Shown here: positions 59,025 to 64,000 of the stretch, in pieces
Position numbering within the stretch: position 1 is the stretch's first letter
How the letters are laid out: the number at the start of each line of letters is the position of its first letter
Assembly (NCBI RefSeq): GCF_002742445.1
Contig: NZ_NJNQ01000005.1
Location: forward strand, 1 to 64,000
Source: Bifidobacterium sp. N4G05
Lineage (GTDB): Bacteria; Actinomycetota; Actinomycetes; Actinomycetales; Bifidobacteriaceae
Reading direction: 5' to 3'
Length of the DNA: 64,000 nt
Program-made: the position numbers and the translations under genes
The notes under the pieces: generated by a model
The model's input: only the letters and a program-made list of their open reading frames with translations
Told to the model about the DNA's origin: nothing
Databases searched by the model: none

Positions 59025-59654
59025 ATGAGCGAGGCCACCACCAGCATCACCAACGCAACCAGCGACACCACCAAAACCGTCACCATTGAAGCGGCAACCG
59101 GCGAAGCCATGCGCGAACTCGGCAAACACGTCGCACGCCTCACCCGCGGAGGAGACATCATACTCCTCTCCGGGCCACTCGGCGCAGGAAAAACCACCTT
59201 CGCACAAGGCTTCGGCGCAGGACTCAACATCAGCGAACCCATCGTCTCACCAACCTTCACCATCGCGCGCGAACTCGAAGGCCAATTCCCCAACGGCAAC
59301 TCCGCCCACCTCATACACGTCGACGCCTACCGACTCGGCGGCAACGCCTACGCCCCAGGCCAAAACGCCGTCGAACGACTACTCGACGAACTCGAATCAC
59401 TCGGACTCGACGAAGAACTCGAAGACCCCAGCGACAACACCATCATCCTCATGGAATGGGGCGAACAAATGGCTGCCGCACTCGCACCGGAACGCCTCGA
59501 AATCCACATCGACCGGCCACTCAACACCGACGGCACAGACACAACGACCAATACGGCCAGCAACGAACTCACCAGCAACGGCGTACGCACCGTAACCTTC
59601 ATTCCCGTCGGCAAATCCTGGCAAACCTTCAACATCACACGCAACATCCGCTAA
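59025..59654 (+). CDS. tsaE: tRNA t6A synthesis ATPase TsaE
   Basis: This 209-residue P-loop protein has SGPLGAGKTTFAQGFGAGL (Walker A) and, further on, SPTFTIARELEG and HVDAYRL. It works with TsaB and TsaD to put threonylcarbamoyl on A37 of ANN-decoding tRNAs. It has an N-terminal Thr-rich extension of ~20 and a long tail compared with the usual ~155 residues. It starts two bases after holA. Confidence 0.92.
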   Translation: MSEATTSITNATSDTTKTVTIEAATGEAMRELGKHVARLTRGGDIILLSGPLGAGKTTFAQGFGAGLNISEPIVSPTFTIARELEGQFPNGNSAHLIHVDAYRLGGNAYAPGQNAVERLLDELESLGLDEELEDPSDNTIILMEWGEQMAAALAPERLEIHIDRPLNTDGTDTTTNTASNELTSNGVRTVTFIPVGKSWQTFNITRNIR

Positions 59655-59738
59655 AATCCGCTAAAACACAGCCAGCAACCACGATTCCAGCATCGGTTGT
59701 ACAGTAGTTCCCAGCTTGGCATAAGGAGTTTCCACAAA

Positions 59739-60548
59739 ATGCAGACACTGGTGATCGACACTTCATACGGCTCAACCGTCGGCATGGTCGGACACGACCC
59801 CATCATCGAAACCGACTCACGCACCCACGTCGAAAAACTACAGGCGAACATCGCCGCAACCGTGGAACAAGCCGGCCTCACACCGAAAAACATCGACCGC
59901 ATCATCGTCGGCATCGGACCAGCACCCTTCACCGGACTACGCGCAGGAATCGTCGCAGCCAAAGCGCTCGCCTTCGCCACCGGTGCGCAGCTTATCGGGC
60001 AGAATGTGCTTTCCCCGCAGGTGCTTGTGCGCGACGCGGAGCGTGACGGCCGCCATCATCTGACGCTCGCCGTGAACGATGCGCGACGCAAGCAGCTGTA
60101 TTTCACATTGCTGGACGGCAACGGCTATGAGGTCGGCGGCAGCGCAGGCGAAGACCGTGACGCAAACGTTGAAAGCGGCTATGTGAAAACCCTGATCGAC
60201 ATGGATATCGACTATCCCGAATCGATCGCAAGACGTGTCAACGAGGTAGTGGAACAGCTTCGCCAGTCAGATACAAACGTGGAATATGTGGTCGATGTCA
60301 TCGGCCATGGAGCGGCGAAATACGCGCAATCGTGGGCAAGTCTTCCCGAAGGCGGCATGGTGAGCGACCATGCGCTGCTCGACGAGGGCACGTCTGGACT
60401 GGAACGTTTCGCGGCCTTCGCCACTTCGCAACAGGCTTTGGCGAATCCGGAGCCGATCGAACCGTTGTATCTGCGCAGGCCGGACGTGTCGGTGCCGAAC
60501 CCGTTGAAGCATGTGCTCAACCATGCCGGTGCGGAACGTACGGAGTGA
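59739..60548 (+). CDS. tsaB: tRNA t6A synthesis protein TsaB
   Basis: This 269-residue ASKHA-fold protein begins MQTLVIDTSYGSTVGMV and has the GIGPAPFTGLRAGIVAAKALAFA family block. It forms a heterodimer with TsaD. AAGGAG precedes the ATG at 59739; the 14-residue extension is rejected. The first ~270 bases share the style of tsaE with A/C-ending codons; the rest is richer in G. Followed by rimI after ten bases. Confidence 0.93.
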   Translation: MQTLVIDTSYGSTVGMVGHDPIIETDSRTHVEKLQANIAATVEQAGLTPKNIDRIIVGIGPAPFTGLRAGIVAAKALAFATGAQLIGQNVLSPQVLVRDAERDGRHHLTLAVNDARRKQLYFTLLDGNGYEVGGSAGEDRDANVESGYVKTLIDMDIDYPESIARRVNEVVEQLRQSDTNVEYVVDVIGHGAAKYAQSWASLPEGGMVSDHALLDEGTSGLERFAAFATSQQALANPEPIEPLYLRRPDVSVPNPLKHVLNHAGAERTE

Positions 60549-60558
60549 CGGCAGGCCC

Positions 60559-61119
60559 ATGATCGTTGACCATACGAATATCGACGAGGAAATCGTTGTG
60601 CCGCAGATGGCCGCTCTGGAAGCGGACCTGTTCGGCAGGGGAGCGTGGAGCGAGCAGTCAATCCGTCAGGAATTCCACGCGCCGGCACGCACGTATCTGT
60701 TCGATATTAATGATTTCGGTATTGTGGATTGCGCTGCAGCAGACGGGCCAGTTGTCGATGAATCGGCTGCGGCCGATACTGCCGAAAAACAGCCTGTCGT
60801 GCGCGGCTATGCCGGTTTCTGGTATGACGGTGATGATGCGGAAATCATGACGATCGGCGTCGGCAAGCAGTTCCAACGGCGGGGAATCGCGGCTTCATTG
60901 ATGGAAGCGTTGATTGCGCGGGCGCGCGAGCAGGGGGCGCAACGCATGTTGCTTGAAGTGCGCGTCGACAATATTCCGGCCTTGGCACTGTATGAACGGT
61001 TCGGTTTTGCCAGAATGGGCTTGCGCAAACGCTACTACCAGCCCGAAGGCATCGACGCATACACCATGAGCCTTGATCTTGAGCCGAGGATCGTCGGCTT
61101 CGCAGCAGCGGAACAATAA
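60559..61119 (+). CDS. rimI: ribosomal-protein-alanine N-acetyltransferase RimI
   Basis: This 186-residue GNAT acetylates the N-terminus of ribosomal protein bS18. The acetyl-CoA loop is GVGKQFQRRGIAASLMEALI and the C-terminal YERFGFARMGLRKRYYQPEGIDAYTM is characteristic. A ~25-residue insert (DGPVVDESAAADTAEKQ) is specific to this protein. GGCAGG precedes the start. The tsaB-rimI-tsaD order is widely conserved. Confidence 0.92.
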   Translation: MIVDHTNIDEEIVVPQMAALEADLFGRGAWSEQSIRQEFHAPARTYLFDINDFGIVDCAAADGPVVDESAAADTAEKQPVVRGYAGFWYDGDDAEIMTIGVGKQFQRRGIAASLMEALIARAREQGAQRMLLEVRVDNIPALALYERFGFARMGLRKRYYQPEGIDAYTMSLDLEPRIVGFAAAEQ

Positions 61120-61168
61120 AACAGAACAACCAAACGGAACAGCAAGCAAAGCAGCAAACGGAGTAGCA

Positions 61169-62212
61169 ATGAGCGAACCAATCGTACTCGGCATCGAATC
61201 CACCTGCGACGAGACCGCGGCCGCGGTAGTGCAGGGGCGCACCCTGATCTCCAACGTCGTCGCGTCCTCCATGGATGAACACGCACGTTACGGGGGTGTG
61301 ATTCCTGAAATCGCGTCACGCGCCCACGCCGAAGCGTTCGTGCCATGCGTTTCCAAGGCGTTGGCTGACGCGAACATGATATTGTCTGACGTCGATGCGA
61401 TCGCCGTGTCCGCGGGTCCCGGCCTTGCTGGCTGCCTCGCCGTTGGCGTGTCCGGTGCGAAATCGCTTGCCTGGGCGGCGAACAAGCCGATTTACGGCAT
61501 CAACCATGTGATTGGGCATATCGCAGTCACACAACTGCAGTTCGGTCCGTTCCCCAAAGACACGCTCGCGTTGATCGTTTCCGGCGGGCACACGTCTCTG
61601 CTGCATGTCGAGGATGTCGCACGCCATATCGACGTGGTCGGCACAACGCTTGATGATGCGGCCGGCGAATGCTTCGACAAGGTCGCCCGCCTGCTGGGCT
61701 TCCCATATCCGGGCGGTCCTCATATCGACCGTCATGCGCAATTGGGTGATCCGCACGCCATCAAGGTGCCGCAAGGACTCACCCAAGGCAAAGCGGGCCA
61801 GCAGCATCCGTACGATTTCAGCTTCTCCGGCGTGAAGACGGCCGTCGCGCGTTGGATCGAGGAACAGCAGGCGCAAGGCAATGAGATTCCCGTGGATGAC
61901 GTGTGCGCGTCATTGGCGGATTCCGTGGCGACCGTGCTCGCCAAGAAGGCGATGCGCGGCTGTGAGCAGTACGATTCGAAGACGTTGATTGTGGGAGGCG
62001 GCTTCTCCGCGAATTCGCAGCTTCGCGCCAAACTGTTGGAGGTTGGAGCGGAATATGGTGTCGAGGTACGCGTGCCGCAGCTTAAACTGTGCACCGACAA
62101 TGGCGCCATGGTGGCCATGCTGGGAGTCAATCTGGTAGAGGCTGGAGTGGCCCCGTCAAGCCCTGATTTCGCAATCGATTCGGCTATGCCATTAACGAAG
62201 ATCTCCATGTGA
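61169..62212 (+). CDS. tsaD: tRNA t6A synthesis protein TsaD
   Basis: This 347-residue catalytic protein transfers the threonylcarbamoyl group to tRNA A37. It begins with LGIESTCDETAAAVV. The iron-binding histidines are in INHVIGHIA (HxxxH), and SGGHTSLLHVE and GGFSANSQLRAKL complete the ASKHA site. ACGGAG precedes the ATG at 61169; the upstream in-frame extension overlaps rimI and is rejected. It ends the tsa cluster. Confidence 0.96.
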   Translation: MSEPIVLGIESTCDETAAAVVQGRTLISNVVASSMDEHARYGGVIPEIASRAHAEAFVPCVSKALADANMILSDVDAIAVSAGPGLAGCLAVGVSGAKSLAWAANKPIYGINHVIGHIAVTQLQFGPFPKDTLALIVSGGHTSLLHVEDVARHIDVVGTTLDDAAGECFDKVARLLGFPYPGGPHIDRHAQLGDPHAIKVPQGLTQGKAGQQHPYDFSFSGVKTAVARWIEEQQAQGNEIPVDDVCASLADSVATVLAKKAMRGCEQYDSKTLIVGGGFSANSQLRAKLLEVGAEYGVEVRVPQLKLCTDNGAMVAMLGVNLVEAGVAPSSPDFAIDSAMPLTKISM

Positions 62213-62329
62213 GATTGGGCTGAAGGCATCGAATGGAAACGTTTTGCAAGCCGAAACACGCATGTGACACGCTGAAGATTTGCAATCCACAAGTTTTGGT
62301 GTAACATTTTTGTCTTGTGCACAGCGCAT

Positions 62330-62402
<73 letters not shown>

Positions 62403-62409
62403 CCATTTG

Positions 62410-62435
62410 AAAGCCCTTGGAAACCAAGGGCTTTT
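62410..62435 (+). terminator. terminator of the third tRNA-Asn
   Basis: AAAGCCCTTGG and CCAAGGGCTTT pair around a 3-base loop, then T4. Nearly identical to the terminator at 30492. Confidence 0.85.
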
Positions 62436-62452
62436 GTCATATTCATCGTCAT

Positions 62453-62614
62453 ATTCGAGGAATCAACGAAGATGCCGAGGTTCTCGGCTTATAGGAACTT
62501 TTGGCCAATAACCCGGATATTGCGGCAGGCACGTTTTACACGAAATTCATGATTGAGGAGAACGATACTATGGATGAGGTAGCCAAAGCAGGTTCTTCCA
62601 CGAGCAAAACTTAA
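62453..62614 (+). pseudogene. decayed C-terminal coding remnant after tRNA-Asn
   Basis: One frame reads RGINEDAEVLGL, an in-frame TAG (62492-62494), then ELLANNPDIAAGTFYTKFM, IEENDTMDEVAKAG and a stop at 62612. The amino-acid pattern looks like the end of a real protein rather than random DNA. No start is present and I do not recognise the family. The 75 bases after it hold the bsh ribosome binding site. Confidence 0.35.
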
Positions 62615-62689
62615 GATTTTCCCAGCAAGCGGCGTTTACCATGAACACGCAAGCAAGAAAACCACGGCAAATCATGGAAGGGAGTCCAT

Positions 62690-63640
62690 ATGTGCACTGG
62701 TGTTCGTTTCTCCGACGATGAGGGAAACATGTATTTCGGCCGTAATCTCGACTGGAGCTTCTCCTACGGCGAGACCATTCTGGTCACTCCGCGAGGCTAC
62801 CAGTACGACTATGTCTATGGGGCCGAAGGCAAGAACGAACCGAATGCGGTGATCGGCGTGGGCGTGGTCTTGGCCGACCGCCCCATGTATTTCGACTGCG
62901 CCAACGAGCATGGCCTGGCCATTGCCGGACTGAACTTCCCCGGATACGCCTCCTTTGTGCACGAGCCGGTCGAAGGAACCGAAAACGTCGCTACCTTCGA
63001 ATTCCCGCTGTGGGTGGCGCGCAATTTCGACAGTGTCGACGAAGTCGAAGAAGCGTTGAAGAACGTGACGCTCGTTTCGCAGGTCGTGCCCGGCCAGCAG
63101 GAATCCCTGCTGCACTGGTTCATTGGTGACGGTACCCGAAGCATCGTCATCGAGCAGATGTCTGACGGCATGCACGTTCATCATGACGATGTGGACGTGC
63201 TCACCAACCAGCCGACCTTCGACTTCCATATGGAAAACCTGCGCAACTACATGTGCGTGAGCAACGAAATGGCGGAACCGACCACTTGGGGCAAGGCGGA
63301 ACTGAGCGCATGGGGTGCCGGCGTGAGCATGCATGGCATTCCCGGTGACGTGAGTTCGCCGTCGCGTTTCGTACGCGTCGCCTACACCAACACGCACTAT
63401 CCACAGCAGAACAATGAGTCCGCCAATGTGTCTCGTCTGTTCCACACGCTGGCTTCCGTACAGATGGCTGACGGCATGTCCAAGATGGGCAACGGCCAGT
63501 TCGAGCGTACGCTGTTCACCAGCGGTTATTCCGGAAAGACCAACACGTATTACATGAACACGTATGAGGATCCGGCGATCCGCTCGTTTGCCATGTCCGA
63601 CTTCGACATGGATTCGAGCGAGCTGATCACCGCCGATTGA
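62690..63640 (+). CDS. bsh: bile salt hydrolase (conjugated bile acid hydrolase)
   Basis: This 316-residue Ntn-hydrolase removes glycine or taurine from conjugated bile salts in the gut. After Met removal Cys2 (MCTGVRF) is the nucleophile. Other active-site residues are in place: R18 and D21 in FGRNLDW, the asparagine in IAGLNFPGYA, the asparagine in VLTNQPTFDFH and the arginine in SSPSRFVR. GGAAGGGAG precedes the ATG. The gene is monocistronic, behind tRNA-Asn and the remnant, with a terminator after it. In some bifidobacteria bsh is described (from memory) as adjacent to glnE; here the two are 52 kb apart. Confidence 0.96.
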   Translation: MCTGVRFSDDEGNMYFGRNLDWSFSYGETILVTPRGYQYDYVYGAEGKNEPNAVIGVGVVLADRPMYFDCANEHGLAIAGLNFPGYASFVHEPVEGTENVATFEFPLWVARNFDSVDEVEEALKNVTLVSQVVPGQQESLLHWFIGDGTRSIVIEQMSDGMHVHHDDVDVLTNQPTFDFHMENLRNYMCVSNEMAEPTTWGKAELSAWGAGVSMHGIPGDVSSPSRFVRVAYTNTHYPQQNNESANVSRLFHTLASVQMADGMSKMGNGQFERTLFTSGYSGKTNTYYMNTYEDPAIRSFAMSDFDMDSSELITAD

Positions 63641-63680
63641 TTCCGGGAATTTCGAGTTCGAAGATTCCAGTTCCGAAGAT

Positions 63681-63746
63681 TCCGCAGTGATAGCACTGCG
63701 GACAGTATAAAAGGGCACAACGTCGCAACCGGCGTTGTGCCCTTTT
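63681..63746. terminator. two hairpins between bsh and the convergent membrane-protein gene
   Basis: TCCGCAGTG/CACTGCGGA (63681-63702) and AAAAGGGCACAACG/CGTTGTGCCCTTTT (63709-63746). The second has A and T ends and serves both directions. Confidence 0.85.
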
Positions 63747-63819
63747 GATCAGTAAAACTAATGAGATTTATTTGGAAAAATAATTTAAAAATGGTCGAGG
63801 AATGCTTTCAAACGTGCTT

Positions 63820-64000
63820 TCAGACGTTTTCCTCGTTATGTTCCTTACGCGAGGAAGCGAATCGCGACAGAACACCTGACTTGCGTAAAGCGCAATACAT
63901 TCCCCAGGAGCCGAAACCGGCGAATGCCACCGCGCTGAGCAGCTCGCAAATGGTGCCGATGATGCCTCGCGGGCTGAAGAACGAGAATGCCTGATAGTAG
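63820..64000 (-). CDS. C-terminal end of a membrane protein (cut by the window edge)
   Basis: On the minus strand 59 codons are open up to a TGA at 63820-63822. They read YYQAFSFFSPRGIIGTICELL, a hydrophobic stretch ending in GFGSWGMYCALRK, and a charged tail SSRKEHNEENV. The pattern (one membrane segment then a basic and acidic tail) is that of the end of a multi-spanning membrane protein. The start lies beyond the window. Family unknown. The plus-strand frame over the same bases is a shadow. Confidence 0.6.
   Translation of the reverse strand, partial: YYQAFSFFSPRGIIGTICELLSAVAFAGFGSWGMYCALRKSGVLSRFASSRKEHNEENV

Noticed and set aside
63761..63994. Plus-strand frame of 77 codons at the end of the window
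   Set aside because: It is antisense to a better minus-strand protein end and has no ribosome binding site.

Overview
The window reads as chromosomal DNA of a Bifidobacterium, probably of the adolescentis/catenulatum/pseudocatenulatum type. That call rests on moderately high GC, the bifidobacterial forms of the gene products (an NADP isocitrate dehydrogenase, a fused ThiE-ThiC, a PyrB-PyrI carbamoyltransferase, bile salt hydrolase, a sortase-dependent pilus) and the ROK, LysR and CUT2 transporter content. Species assignment is inference from memory of the families, not from a search.

Layout. 1-7700: an accessory sugar-transport island (ROK regulator, solute-binding lipoprotein, double-domain ATPase, permease, a second orphan ATPase). 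It is bracketed by a 5' fragment of glnE on the left and the complete glnE on the right. 7700-17500: glnE, then the pyrimidine operon pyrB-pyrI-pyrC-pyrF-pyrK-pyrD-pyrE. 17500-21700: a LysR regulator and a thiE-thiC fusion behind a TPP riboswitch. 21800-30200: small accessory and housekeeping genes (acetyltransferases, a hydrolase remnant, an ArsC-like protein, a MetE-like protein, an SdpR/SdpI pair, a HAD hydrolase, NAD(P)HX repair, an orphan ABC ATPase). 30280-30484: two tRNA-Asn genes. 30500-38700: M23 peptidase, acyl-CoA ligase, an orphan sugar-binding lipoprotein, icd, a GuaB3-family enzyme and a DnaQ-like exonuclease. 38688-39477: a fused pair of gene remnants. 39788-43674: glmU, rsfS, a histidine phosphatase and a Ser/Thr/Gly-rich membrane protein. 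43826-45811: tRNA-Ala followed by an atypical block with a Fic protein. 46000-52300: an FMN-binding protein, a one-pilin/one-sortase pilus locus, a second histidine phosphatase, a CorA transporter and a solute-binding lipoprotein. 52353-62212: leuS, comEA-comEC-holA, and the tsaE-tsaB-rimI-tsaD cluster. 62330-64000: a third identical tRNA-Asn, a decayed remnant, bsh, and the tail of a membrane protein.

How it fits together. The pyr genes make UMP de novo from carbamoyl-aspartate onward. The tsaB/D/E products make the t6A modification of ANN-decoding tRNAs, which include the tRNA-Asn genes here. NnrDE, GlmU, Icd, LeuS and HolA are core functions. Accessory material clusters at gene edges and beside tRNAs, where most of the unusual observations lie.
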